From NCBI RefSeq assembly GCF_007655135.1, contig NC_045129.1, forward strand, positions 11,904,001 through 11,968,000: a stretch of DNA of 64,000 bases. The letters run 5' to 3'. Positions 25,894 to 36,176 of the stretch are shown here, piece by piece. The notes beneath the pieces are model-generated. The model had not been told where the DNA came from and searched no databases. It saw only the letters and a list, made by a program, of their open reading frames with translations. Position 1 is the stretch's first letter, and every line of letters begins with the position of its first letter. The stretch comes from Punica granatum (Eukaryota > Streptophyta > Magnoliopsida > Myrtales > Lythraceae). A program made the position numbers and the translations under genes.

Positions 25894-26440
25894 TTTTCTT
25901 AATTTTTTGAGTTTTTAAAATTTTAAATAATCTTTTATTATAAAATTAGTAAAAATTTTTCGAAATTATTTTTGACTATAACATTCCATTTAAGGAAGAC
26001 AAAAAATATCATAAAATGTGTTGGATATTATGGTGATCAACACTTGAAGGCGATATGAATTTTCTGAATGGAAATTTCTAGGTTTTTATTTTTTAATTTC
26101 GGAATTATTTTTAATAAAAATTATTTTAAAAATATCTCACCATAAAATTCAATTCCCGATTTCTTCAATTTTTTGAGTTTTTAAAATTTTAAATTATCTT
26201 TTATTATAAAATTAGCAACAAAATCTTTCGAAAATATTTTCTGTTATAATATTCCATTTTAAAAGACAAAAATATCATAAAATCCTTTGGATACTATGGT
26301 GATCTCCAATTGAAGTAATATGAATTTTATGAATGAAATTTTCTCGGTTTTTATTTTTATTATTTTCGGAATTATTTTTAATAAAAATATTTTTTAAAGA
26401 AATCTCATCATAAAATCCGATTTCTTGATTTCTTTAATTT
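25894..26440. repeat. AT-rich tandem repeat, period about 266 bp, two copies
   Basis: AATTTTTTGAGTTTTTAAAA occurs at 25901 and 26167, and a third, partial unit begins near 26436. The units also share ATATCATAAAAT, ATGGTGATC and TTCGGAATTATTTTTAATAA in the same order. No coding content. Confidence 0.88.
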
Positions 26441-26586
26441 TTATAATTTATATAACATAATGAATTTGAAATAAACAAAAAGGTTTTATTATATGTATAG
26501 ATATTATTCAATAATCTTGAATTTTTAAAGTAAATATCAATATTTCATCACATGAATATTAAAAGCAAGGTAAGAAGTAGGCCCGA
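26441..26586. other. AT-rich spacer
   Basis: Short AT-rich stretch between the tandem repeat and the pseudogene; nothing recognised. Confidence 0.4.
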
Positions 26587-27756
26587 TCAGGCCTTGGCTT
26601 CTTTTTTCTCCACCTGCTCAGGTACAGGGTCTTTCCCGTCAATCTCTTTCGCCGACACCTATATCCGACTCCAACACCCAAGATAGCCCGTTCCCCTGCA
26701 GAAGCTCATCCTTGACAAAGAAGTGATCGCTGAAAGGAACATCATCAGTGGACAGGGTATTATCTGACTGAAAATCCCCTATATTGGAGACCGAGACCAT
26801 TTCGGGACTGCCATCATTTTCAATGCCGGAAGCTTCCCAAGAAGCCATTCGGTCCCAAATCAACTTCTGATCATGAGAACCTTCACTGGAGAGCAATGCC
26901 TCCTTAGGTTCTTCGAACGGATGATCAATAGCATTGATAGCGGTGGTATTTGATGTACTGGTCTGAGAGTCCTCGAAGCCGATCGTTGCGAAAACGAAGC
27001 CTCGTCCTGAGATTTATTTCACTGAGGTCAGAGGCTTGCTACGCTCCTGAGAAACCAAGGCCACTATAATGCACCAGCTAGTGATTCCCTCATCTTGGAC
27101 CTAACAGACCTCGAATGACTCACCCTTACCCAAAGATTGCCCAGATGTCCGACTCTTCGGGTTGCTGCATGCTGAGATGCGGATTTTGGGGAAACGAACT
27201 TCATCTGTGTGAGCTTCTTAGTTTGGGCAGGCAACTGCTTGGTTCCTGGAGCCTGCTGCATGGACTGCGGCGGCATGACATTTCTACTTCCCACAGGTTA
27301 TTGTAGGAACCATGGCCTATGCTCCATCTCGGTTGCTCGTTTGACAGGAAATGATGATGATCGAGGTGAAACGTCTCCAGTAGGTTCCGTTGAATCCTTT
27401 CTCTTACTCAGTACCGATAACTGTGCTGATCCCTGATTGTTCAACATGGTAACTATCTCCAAAGGTTTGGAAGGAACCATGTGCTGCTGTGGACCCACAA
27501 CGTTGTCTCTGCTCCCGACCAGTTCTTAGTTATTACCTAATGCCGACAGCTTTGGCACCTCAAAACCTTTATACACGGGCACCATAAATCCCATTTGCTG
27601 CTTTGAGGCAGAAAGCTGTTGTGAGGCATGATTTTCTGGAACTAGCCCCATGAGTCCCATTGGCATTGACACCTCTAATTTATTTGGGACGCGCTCCAAC
27701 TGACCTGTCTGCGTGCCTGATATTGACAAAGGCTGTGAAACTAGATGGTTTGACAT
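26587..27756 (-). pseudogene. Decayed fragment of a TFIIS-central/SPOC-domain protein gene
   Basis: Reading from ATG 27756 (MSNHLVSQPLSISG) the minus strand gives the N-terminal region of plant nuclear proteins that carry a TFIIS central domain and a SPOC domain. Recognisable pieces in order: MEHRPWFLQ, AATRR, SVRSKMRESLAGAL, then after a shift VALVSQE, then FSDHFFVKDELLQGNGLSW, and after another shift AKEIDGKDPVPEQVEKK. In-frame stops occur at 27526, 27298 and about 27064, and at least two frameshifts follow (near 27060 and 26650). The TFIIS and SPOC domains themselves are absent, so this is a truncated copy. It could be a gene-fragment duplication or a truncated retrocopy; I cannot decide without the parent gene structure. 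Confidence 0.8.
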
Positions 27757-27889
27757 GCTTTAATCCACCATATAGATTTGTCCAAGCCCAAATAAATGTA
27801 TCCGATCCCTTCAATGACTTGTGCGACTTGCCGGCAGTCATTCATGCCGGAGGCTGGACCCTAAAATCTGATGAGAAACGGTTGAAGTA
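27757..27889. other. Spacer between pseudogene and copia-type remnant
   Basis: Short stretch without recognisable content; it may still belong to the 5' part of the pseudogene fragment. Confidence 0.3.
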
Positions 27890-28065
27890 TGTTGAGAGTT
27901 AATCCCACACGGAAAATTTGAATAGAAAAATATGAGATTTAAGAGATTTGAGTTCTACAACTACTAGCTCGAGTTTTTGTTTTGGAGATTGGCTCAATTG
28001 CTTATAGATCTAGTGAAATTTTATATGGTCCAGTGAAAAATGTCAACGGCGAGTCGACAATAACT
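27890..28065 (+). mobile_element. Copia-type LTR fragment
   Basis: Starts TGTTGAGAGTTAATCCCACA and continues with a TGGCTCAATTGCTTAT block. This arrangement is typical of the 5' end of Ty1/copia LTRs in plants. No second LTR or target duplication is visible, so it is a remnant; the right end is approximate. Confidence 0.5.
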
Positions 28066-28079
28066 TCATAACATGCGGT

Positions 28080-28500
28080 TATTCAGTTTTCTTCTTCTAT
28101 AAAGAAGTCTCCAATTGATTGCCCGAATGGGCATGGCCCCCGATTGATTGCCCTCTCTCGGTCCATTGTGTTGATTGATAGCTCCCCCTTGTCCAAGGCC
28201 CTTGGGCTTCCACCTCTGGCCCGTTTGGTTTGAGCCCGAGGTCTGTGGATACTCATGAAGTTTCCAGCATTTTATCCTTCGAGTGCCCTATACCTTATTG
28301 CAATATTCACAGCTAAAGACGCTCCCTCAATGACCCTTCTCTTCCTTCCCCGACGCTTCTCGAGAATGCCTTGTTCACGTTAGGCAAGGAGTCCATGGTG
28401 AGGGTTTGGGAGACTACCGTGCTGTAAATTTCGGCATCCAGTCCCATGAGGATTGTAATACGAGTATATATACGTTGACAGATGATTATCTTCCTAAAGT
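28080..28500 (-). pseudogene. Retrotransposon gag-like relic (copia type)
   Basis: The minus strand around 28313-28460 reads ILMGLDAEIYSTVVSQTL then MDSLPNVNKAFS. This matches the layout of copia gag proteins (FLMGLD...Y..VRS.IL...PLPSLN.AYS). The glycine/arginine-rich linker and zinc knuckle expected downstream are not intact. Remnant only. Confidence 0.55.
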
Positions 28501-29198
28501 GGCTGAAGAAACTCCCTAGAATAAGATACAAATACAAGGAAATTAGAATAACTCGATTCCAGAAATATAGCTAATAAAGTAATACTAAAAGAAAGAAAAA
28601 TTGTGTCTGTTTGAAGAAAAAGATGACATTAATACAATGCAATGTGCGAGTAATACAAGCTTCACCAAATTGGATGACCTCAAATAAACATGCAGAGTTA
28701 AGCGATTCGCATCTCCAATGGTAGACTTCTTAGAGAGCACATCAACGAGCTTTCTGCCTTTCATTTGGGTTCAATTTTTCTTGTCAACGAGGCTTTTAGT
28801 ACAGGAAATGATCCATTCCCAAAGTTGATCTTCTAATCATGGCTAACATGGAAGGGGGCAGACAATGGTACGATTGGGGATCTGAAAGGCTGTTCTCTGT
28901 ACATCCGGAGATATTAGATCAACTGGTGCCCGAGGTGGAGGGTGGCCCTACCGATAAAGTCAAGTCGCCGCAGCAATCATTTTGTTCTTCTCCTTATTGG
29001 TTGGTTCATCAGAGATCACATTCCCATGATCACAACAGCTCTTTCTGCCTTTCCCGAGTGAAATCTTGTCTGCGGGGTTCTACTGCACATGTGGTTCTAG
29101 AGTTTGATTTGTTTTACTTTGTGAATGCAAAACGATTTACTGATTCTCCACTTGGAACGAACTAGGATTCGGTCTCCCTCGAGCTGATCATCAATTGA

Positions 29199-29378
29199 TT
29201 TTTTTTTTCGGCGTGTACCCAGGTATCCAGAGCCCAATAGGATCTTACTAATCCAGTTGGGAGATTGAGTATTAAAGGTTATTCTCCCTCCCAACAAGTG
29301 TGCTTCCCGGGATTCGAACTTGTGTTCTCCTCTTTACGGGGGTGAGCTGCTTACCACTCAACCAACACTTTTGTTGGT
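29199..29378 (-). mobile_element. tRNA-derived SINE with poly(A) tail and target duplication
   Basis: On the minus strand a tRNA-like head carries a box A (GGTTGAGTGGTAAGCAGC, 29363-29346) and a box B (AGTTCGAATCCC, about 29321-29310), which form an internal Pol III promoter. The body ends in a run of 10 A (T10 on the plus strand at 29199-29208). Flanking 14-bp direct repeats are TGATCATCAATTGA (29185-29198) and TGATCATCAATAGA (29379-29392). Copy A of the segmental duplication has only one TGATCATCAATTG at the equivalent place. Insertion by target-primed reverse transcription is therefore well supported. Confidence 0.92.
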
Positions 29379-29661
29379 TGATCATCAATAGATTATTAAG
29401 CAGCAAGCAAGCAAGAAATGAAATAGCTGAGAAGAGAGGATATGAATGAATATTATTATTCACATCACATGGCTACAGAAGTTCTCCTCTGTGGCACATT
29501 GACTTTGGAAAGAAAGCTAAACCCGAAATAGAAAGTTTCACGGCTACATACAAACCATACAAGACACCACCTGAGTTAGGGCATTCTACTTCCAGAGACA
29601 ATGAGCCGAACTCAAATTTCCGAGTCCGAAGATGCTCCATTTTCTATACATGGGGCTTTGT

Positions 29662-31680
29662 TCAATATTCCGTTTTGAACGGGTGGAAGGACTTAAGGTT
29701 TTGCACAACACCTACAATCGAACCGGCAAGTGCCATGAGCGTAACCACGAGGCATACCATGCTCAACATTTGGAGGCAGACCCATCTTGTGCTCCATTCC
29801 TTGATCTTCTTCTGTTTAATGTACATCTCCACAGGGAAATAGACCGTGAGAGGCCAGAATCCTACTGCCCCTAGGATCCCAACTATATTGTTAAAGAATG
29901 GGAGGACCATCGATATCAGAGTGGTGATGAACACAAAGATCGTTCTGTATACCATCCTGAAGCGGTTTAGCTTCCAGCGGAGAACCGGGACTGGGGCATC
30001 GATGTCCTTGGTGATGAAGTCACTGTTGGGCCAGCGATTAGCAGCTGAACTCTCAATGAAGGCGAAGAGGGGCTGGCAGTAGACCTGGTATGCCCCGACA
30101 AGGTGGATCACGATGGCTGCATTTGCAATGTCGACGATCCAGAAGGGGTTGAAGTAGCCGAAGCCTCTAAGGAGATTCCCAGGGGCAAGATCTCCAAAGG
30201 CTGCATAGCCCATGCACCCGCAGAGCATGTAGAAGATGGTCGTGACTGCAGTGCTGAGTAAGGTCGCCTTCTTCATTGTCTTAGATTCTGCTGGTGGAGA
30301 TTTTATGACGTCTTGCCACATAGAGAGTGATCTGTGTAAATTTCGCTTCCCGGTATGTCTCTTAAATATGGTGTTTGGTTCGTGGTAAATATCAATTCAA
30401 CAGGGACAACTGTAATTTCAGGAAAATGACTCGACAAGGAGATAGGGAGCTAGCATACCTGAATTTCAATGAGGAGGAGAGCAAATGAGTAAGCGAAGGC
30501 AATGTTTCCGAGAGCTTGGAAGGTTCCCCATATCTTTTGGGCCGCTGTGACAGTTCCGATGCTTACCCCCGTGAGAGTGCCCTTGAAAGTCGGGAAGCTG
30601 CCAATCAAAATCGAAGCTTCTGTTGATTATTGCCAAGTCTTATATTATGAGACATGATAAGACCTTAATCTGAAGAACCAATTCTTCAACTGCAACTTTG
30701 GTGATTCCAAGGGCGAGGCCGATGCCTGAGTAGGTGAATGACATGACAGCAGCCACAATCGAAAGCCACCATGTCTGATCAAAGTCTGGAATCTGAGACA
30801 GCACAATCTGAATTACCCCAAACGTGATCATGTACGGATTGCTCAGAACGTGGCATGGGTTCTTCCCTCCGCTCTCACGTAAACAACCGGATCGCTTGAT
30901 TGCCCTGCCGATCAAAAAATCACAACCAAATAAGGAAACATACTTTTTTGTTCTTTTTTTCTTTTTTGCATTCCCATCCAGAAAAAGAAGCATATGATTG
31001 GATGCTGAAGAAGTTCGATTCCTGAAGAAGGAAAACAAGAAAGGGAGTTCAACCCACATCATGCTTAGAGCTGCTGCAATGGTGTATCCGATGGCAGGTC
31101 CGAACAGGTTCACGTGCTGCGTGGTACCACAGAACTTGAACCTTGCTCCACCTGCAAAGGCGCACCGATACAAAACAGATTGATTATGGTTGGAATATCG
31201 CAATAATTGCCAAACGGCACGCTTCCTGACACATTGTTACTGGGAAAAGCTGTGATTACCGAGAATAGAACGGACAGCATTAATGTAAGTGTAGTTCCTC
31301 TTGCCGGATACAGGATCACCAGTACGGTAGGATTAAGCCAGAAGGGTGGCGGTGAAGCAACTGATGATGGAGAACAGGAGCATGACTACTGGGCCTGCGA
31401 CCCAGCCGAGCTGGGCAACGGCCCATGCGAGCGAGAGCACCCCGGACCCTATGACTGCTGTTATAATGTGGGCACTCGCCGTCCAAACTGTCCCTGCAAA
31501 AACAACACAGCAGTTGTGTCAGCTGCAAACCCTCCAGAAGACGTCGCAACGGGGTGAAACAAAGAGGAGCGATGGTACTCGCGACTCGTGAGGGGGTTAA
31601 TAATTACCGGTTCTCTTGGGGCGGCCATCGTCATCGAAGGAGTCGGAGCCACCTGTCTTTGGAAGCATGTTCTCACCCAT
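29662..31680 (-). pseudogene. Amino acid permease, AAP family (copy B, inactivated)
   Basis: Same six-exon layout as copy A: 31680-31608, 31493-31260, 31151-31058, 30904-30690, 30597-30459, about 30312-29662. Lesions: (1) TAA at 31335-31333 replaces the Asp at codon 78; (2) the donor after exon 4 reads TT instead of GT (30689-30688); (3) exon 5 is 139 nt instead of 140, losing one base near CTTCCCGACTTTC; (4) the exon 6 acceptor has changed from CAG to CAA, moving the next AG one base inward. The rest is well preserved, with exon 6 open for 219 codons and the family-typical end PFKTEY. It is a young pseudogene. Only a peptide of about 77 residues could be made from the annotated start. Confidence 0.93.
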
Positions 31681-32082
31681 CTTAGCTCAGGGGATAAAAA
31701 TGGCTGAGCCAAGATGAGAGAGAGAACAAAGGAGATGATGTGAATGAATGAGAAATGTTTTGAACAAATAAAAAGGTTTTGGCATGCAGAGGCTTACTAT
31801 TTTTTCTTTGGGGGCGAATTTGTGGTTCTTCTTTGCCCTTGTTAATTCGTAACAACAACCTATATTTGTTAGTTTAAACACAATCTCTCACTCATTCATA
31901 GAGAGGGAGAGAGAGGGACAGCAGAAACAGGGACAGAGAGGGTTGACTGAAGACAGAGGTGAATGGAATGGAGGGAGAAGAGGTTGGACAACGGACATTT
32001 ATAAGGATAATTTGAATTGGGAAAATTGGAGGAAAATTATTTTTAAAAAAAATAAAAAAAGAACGCAACATGAGTAATATGG

Positions 32083-32255
32083 ATTGGTTTAAACGGTTCG
32101 ACACTTGTTCCCCTTAAATAAGATTTTGGGTTTGAGTCCTGTTAATGGAAAAAAATCAACGCCGGGAGAGTTTTACCCCTTAATAAGTTGACTTGGCTCA
32201 TTTAGATTAGTTAGAGGCCTATTAGGCTTTCAGATAACATGATGTATATCAAAAA
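32083..32255 (+). mobile_element. tRNA-derived SINE copy (plus strand)
   Basis: Box-A-like TGGTTTAAACGGTTCGACA at about 32086 and box-B-like GGGTTTGAGTCC (about 32128). The body ends in TTAGATTAGTTAGAGGCC, then GGCTTTCAGATA, then an A-rich tail. The end motif is shared with the SINEs at 29199 and 51428. Confidence 0.7.
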
Positions 32256-32261
32256 GAAAAA

Positions 32262-32460
32262 AATATGGATATGTTAAAGCAGTTCAACATTCGTTCTTTA
32301 ATAATGAAGTCTTGAATTCGAGTCTTGTGAACGAAAAAATTAATGATTTGTCTCCTCAGTGGATCGACTCTGTTTAAACTAGATTAGCGGGTTCCTTTAA
32401 ATTTCCTAATAGTATGGTGCAAGCTGAGATGGAAAAAGAAAAAGAAAAATAAAAAAGAAA
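32262..32460 (+). mobile_element. Degenerate tRNA-derived SINE copy (plus strand)
   Basis: Box-B-like TTGAATTCGAGTC (about 32311) and a 3' block containing CTAGATTAGCGGGTT followed by an A-rich tail (32430-32460). It lies directly downstream of another copy in the same orientation. Confidence 0.55.
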
Positions 32461-33207
32461 GGGAAAGACCCACGTGATCGAGGTCCCAATAAAATACTGT
32501 ATTATTGGGAGCGGTCCATTCCAAAATTATTTCGTCTTTTTCAAACGGACCATTTTCCATGTCCAGTCGACTCTCCCTCTCTTTCATGCAGTGTCTGAGC
32601 TTCATAAAAATAGAATTAATAAAACATATAGAAAAAAAATGAAATAAAGACTCTTTTTCCATGACTCAAAAAAGAAAAACCTCTATCCATGAAACGACGC
32701 ATGTTATGTTCTTATCTGATAAACGACGCATGTTATGTTCAGCCACTACTCTTTATCATGTTACCTGGATTATATATATATAATATTTATATATAGATAT
32801 ATCTAATGGAACTTGCTAAAAAAGTAAACACGAAGAACAAAAAAGTTTGATGCTAATAGATGCTTTTGTAATTACCTACTGTATGACAATATTTTAGGGA
32901 GGAAAAGTGAGGAGAGAAGAGAAAATGGATGAAAACGAGAGGAGAATTGTCTCCCTTATTTGAAAGTAGTAAGCAAAGGTGAATAGAGAGAGGAGAGGAG
33001 TAGGGAGAACGGAGAAGAGAATATTACTACAAAAATTAAAAAGAAAAATACAGTCAGAAAGTTGAGTAGAAGAGGGGGTTAAAACATTTTTATATTATTT
33101 CTTGCAAATTCTTTCTATCTGAAGGACTAAAAATTTCTCTATTATAAAGGAAAATGGAGGGAGAGTGTGTTTTACCAAATCCCACTCTTTCTCTCCAATT
33201 TTCTTTA

Positions 33208-33610
33208 CATCTTGTTTGAATTAAAGGTTATGAAGGGTTGTGAAGGGATAGGTTATGGAGAGATTATAATAACTTATTTAGCTTTTAAAATTTTTAAAAG
33301 GGGAGGGTTATAGAGGGACAACTAATCCCTCCATAACCCTTCATAATCTTTTTATTTTAATCCCACCAATTTAAGGTGTTATGAAGGGATAAAAAGATCA
33401 ATCATTGAGATAATATTATAAAAAAATAATCAAGGGTAAAGATTTTTTTATAAATTCTCATACCATCTCACCTCACCCTTTAATGAAGTTTATCCAAACA
33501 TATGATATGAAGAATGAAAGAATCCCTCCATACCCAACCCATCCCATCCCTCCATAACTCACCCCACCCCCTCTCCATAACCTTTCATAAACTGCTATCC
33601 AAACAAAGTG
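33208..33610. mobile_element. PIF/Harbinger-type MITE (403 bp)
   Basis: Flanked by TTA on both sides (33205-33207 and 33611-33613). Terminal inverted repeats are CATCTTGTTTGAATT on the left and, reverse-complemented, CACTTTGTTTGGATA on the right. The interior is rich in GGTTATGGAGGG-type inverted blocks. Copy A of the segmental duplication has no insert at the equivalent position, which supports a real insertion. Confidence 0.88.
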
Positions 33611-33850
33611 TTAAAGCCATTCTCCCAAACACGGTATTAAGGTTATAACTCGTCCGATTAACTTAAGATGATGAATCTCAAAAAACTACTTCTAGTCCGT
33701 ATGATCATATCCAACATGAGGAAATGACTATTTTAGAGTGAAAATCACTGTCTTATACAAGCCCAATCGCATTATACCATTATATATGGACAATGATTCT
33801 TTTGGCTTCTTAGTAATTACCAGAGCTGGTAAATAGGCAAGTCTATAATG

Positions 33851-34392
33851 TTTTGCTGTTCTCATTATTCCAAGATACAACAACAACAAATGTGTGTGGG
33901 GTTATTCAGCCAAAAAAAAAAAAATGTGTGTGGGGTAGGTGCTAGGGCTCGGGCTCGGGTTAGGCACCTATTGAGGTGGGAATTGGGCCTCATGCGTCCT
34001 TTCAATTATAATTTTGGGCTATCATCTCAAGGCCTTTTCCAAGACCTATCAAGTATCAAGCATATAGAAGGGGGCAAAAAACAAAAAAAGAAAGGGAGGG
34101 GGGAGGGGGGTTGGTTTTCACCTTCTAGGATCCCTCCATCCTCTGTGGAAATATATATGGCACTATCAACAATTACTCAGTACACGAAAAATCAGAAAGA
34201 CAAAAGGCATGGCAAAAGTAAATTGCAGGGGACAATTTTTTTGAGTATCTTAAGATGAATGTCATTTTCGCACCAACATATATAGATAATATAATATACA
34301 TGTCAACAGAGCGGGCACGCACGAACCCCTTTTAAGTTATTCAAAAAGGTTCTTGCGTCTTGAGTGTCGCACCAACACATAGTACATGGAAA
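33851..34392. other. Intergenic sequence between duplication B and a Helitron-like element
   Basis: No recognised gene. A 136-codon open frame (33848-34258) is built largely of low-complexity purine sequence and looks fortuitous. Confidence 0.45.
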
Positions 34393-34430
<38 letters not shown>

Positions 34431-35088
34431 TGTACTTCCCAGGTCAGAAAAGTAATTTTATATATAGTATAAAGTTATAAAGATAAAGGTCTAAATAAAT
34501 AATTATAAATATATATGCAATTACGATTAAATTAGTAAATGCATGTGAATCGTAAATACTTAATAATTTTATTATTATACAACACATTTCTTATTTAAAA
34601 TATATAATATCAAAATTTATTTATAAAAAATACAATTTTCTAAAATAAATATATCTATAAAAAACTTTAAGATATAATTACTAATAAAAAAGAAAAATCT
34701 ACTATATGCATTAAGTATATTTAAATATTGAACAATTTTGAAATATTAATAGATAAATTCATTTAAAAATTTATTAAAAATAGTGATTTGCGCTTTTTTT
34801 TTTACAAAATATATGGAGGTCATATATTACAATTTTTTAGAATTTGATATTTACGAAAATGTTATATGTTTTCTATGTAATATCATTTTCTTTATTCATA
34901 TTTGGTATTATAATTCATTTCTAATTATTTTGAATTGTTATTATATGTACTAATGTTTGAATACTTTTGATTTAAGAATATATTTAACTTACTCAAAAAT
35001 TCAATGGTGATGTCAAAATTTTTAAAAATTCATCTAAAAATAATCACTATATACTATAACTCGTGCATCACATGGGCAAAAAAGCTAG
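34393..35088 (+). mobile_element. Helitron-like non-autonomous element (696 bp)
   Basis: Begins TC after an A (34392), runs through a (TA)n stretch into AAAGTTGTA, and ends CTAG before a T (35089). A short hairpin CTCGTGCATCACATGGG (about 35059-35075) precedes the end. These are the Helitron rules: 5'-TC, 3'-CTRR, a nearby hairpin, insertion between A and T, no target duplication. The first half is homologous to 58300-59690 and, inverted, to 59695-60009. No protein is encoded. Confidence 0.68.
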
Positions 35089-35989
35089 TATATACTGTAT
35101 ATTTATATCTTAAGGCTTTTGGGTCTTGAGTGTTTTGAAAAGTATTGAAGCTAGTACATATCTCCTTTAAAAATGTGAATAATAGTGAAAACTCTTAAAG
35201 TTATTTTTACATTAAACGTTAAATGTGGTATATAAATTTACATAAATTAGTTGGTTCTCGGGTAGGTCTTTCATTATTATATCGTTGGCCTTGGCCCCGT
35301 TTCCTCGCTGAAAAAATTAAGGGTCTCGAAGAAAAAGGAAAGGTTTAATTCGATGGCAATTTTTCGTCCAATGAGCCAGCTTTAATATGTATATATGTAT
35401 GGCTGCACAGCTACTACCTATGAGCTAGCTAGTTTGTATCCATCTTGCTTAGTATCTGCCATGAACATTATACAAGGGCCTTAATTGATCAATCGATCTC
35501 TGAAAATGGCTCCTTGGTTATATAGTTCAAGTTTTATAAATTGTAATTTCATAGTTTACATGCATGGTGGACGCTGCGCGACAATAAAAGTTTGTTCAAC
35601 TAGACTAGATGAAATATTTACATTGCCACTCGCGGACACAATTGAAAGAAAAAGTGAAGCAGCGCCATATGCAAATGAAAGGCAGTCCGAAATTCCTTCA
35701 AATAATTTTGATTCCCGAAGACTGAGGAACGATAGGTTATTGGACAAAATGAAAGTGCTCTTATATATGTAATATATTATATTATCAGAGGACAATTTGG
35801 GACCTTATCATATGGCTATTTAATGCGTGTTTTGAGTGATTATGTTGAAGGCATTAGACGTAATCATAACCCACAAGTGGACTTAATTTAGGGTCTGACA
35901 AGTGGATGGATGCCAAAGAAGTTGTGCAATAGATTACTCGATAACATGGGTAATAAGTGTGGAGGGTTAAGATAAAATAAGATTGGAGA
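35089..35989. other. Intergenic sequence
   Basis: No recognised gene. A 95-codon open frame (35485-35772) overlaps another on the minus strand and has no recognisable product. A motif after the Helitron-like element (GGGTCTTGAGTGTTT, about 35127) resembles sequence before it (about 34358). Confidence 0.4.
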
Positions 35990-36176
35990 GATAATAAGGT
36001 TTGATTCAATTAGTTTAGTGTTTATTTCCTTTAAGTAAAATCGTAAGTTCAAGTCATGTAAATTTAGAAAATTTTTAATTGGAAGAACTTTACCTTTAGC
36101 GGGGGACCTGCTCAAACTAGATTAGTCAGGGTTCTTGGACTTCCGGATATTAAGGTATACATCAAGAAAAAATAAA
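35990..36176 (+). mobile_element. tRNA-derived SINE copy (plus strand)
   Basis: Box-B-like AAGTTCAAGTCATG (about 36048), then ACTTTACC, then CTAGATTAGTCAGGG and CTTCCGGATATTAAGG, and an A-rich tail. The same order is seen in the other SINE copies. Confidence 0.6.

Larger units (their letters stand above)
31980..33150. other. Insert of about 1.2 kb specific to duplication copy B
   Basis: Copy A goes directly from the AATGGAGGGAGA block (about 25490) to the CCAATTTCC block (about 25537). In copy B the first block occurs twice (about 31966-31977 and 33152-33163) with about 1.2 kb between. The interval holds two SINE copies and purine-rich, AT-rich sequence, and no gene. Confidence 0.6.
28739..33850. 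repeat. Segmental duplication, copy B (about 5.1 kb)
   Basis: Direct duplicate of 22457-25765, longer by about 1.8 kb. The extra length is explained by a SINE (29199-29378), an interval of about 1.2 kb rich in SINE copies (about 31980-33150) and a PIF MITE (33208-33610). It contains the broken AAP gene. Confidence 0.92.

Noticed and set aside
29309..29365. Possible tRNA gene on the minus strand
   Set aside because: Box A and box B are present, but the acceptor stem does not pair and the sequence continues into a SINE body with poly(A) tail and target duplication; a SINE head, not a tRNA gene.
34393..35088. Interpretation as a TIR transposon
   Set aside because: No terminal inverted repeats or target duplication; TC...CTAG with A/T flanks fits Helitron rules better.
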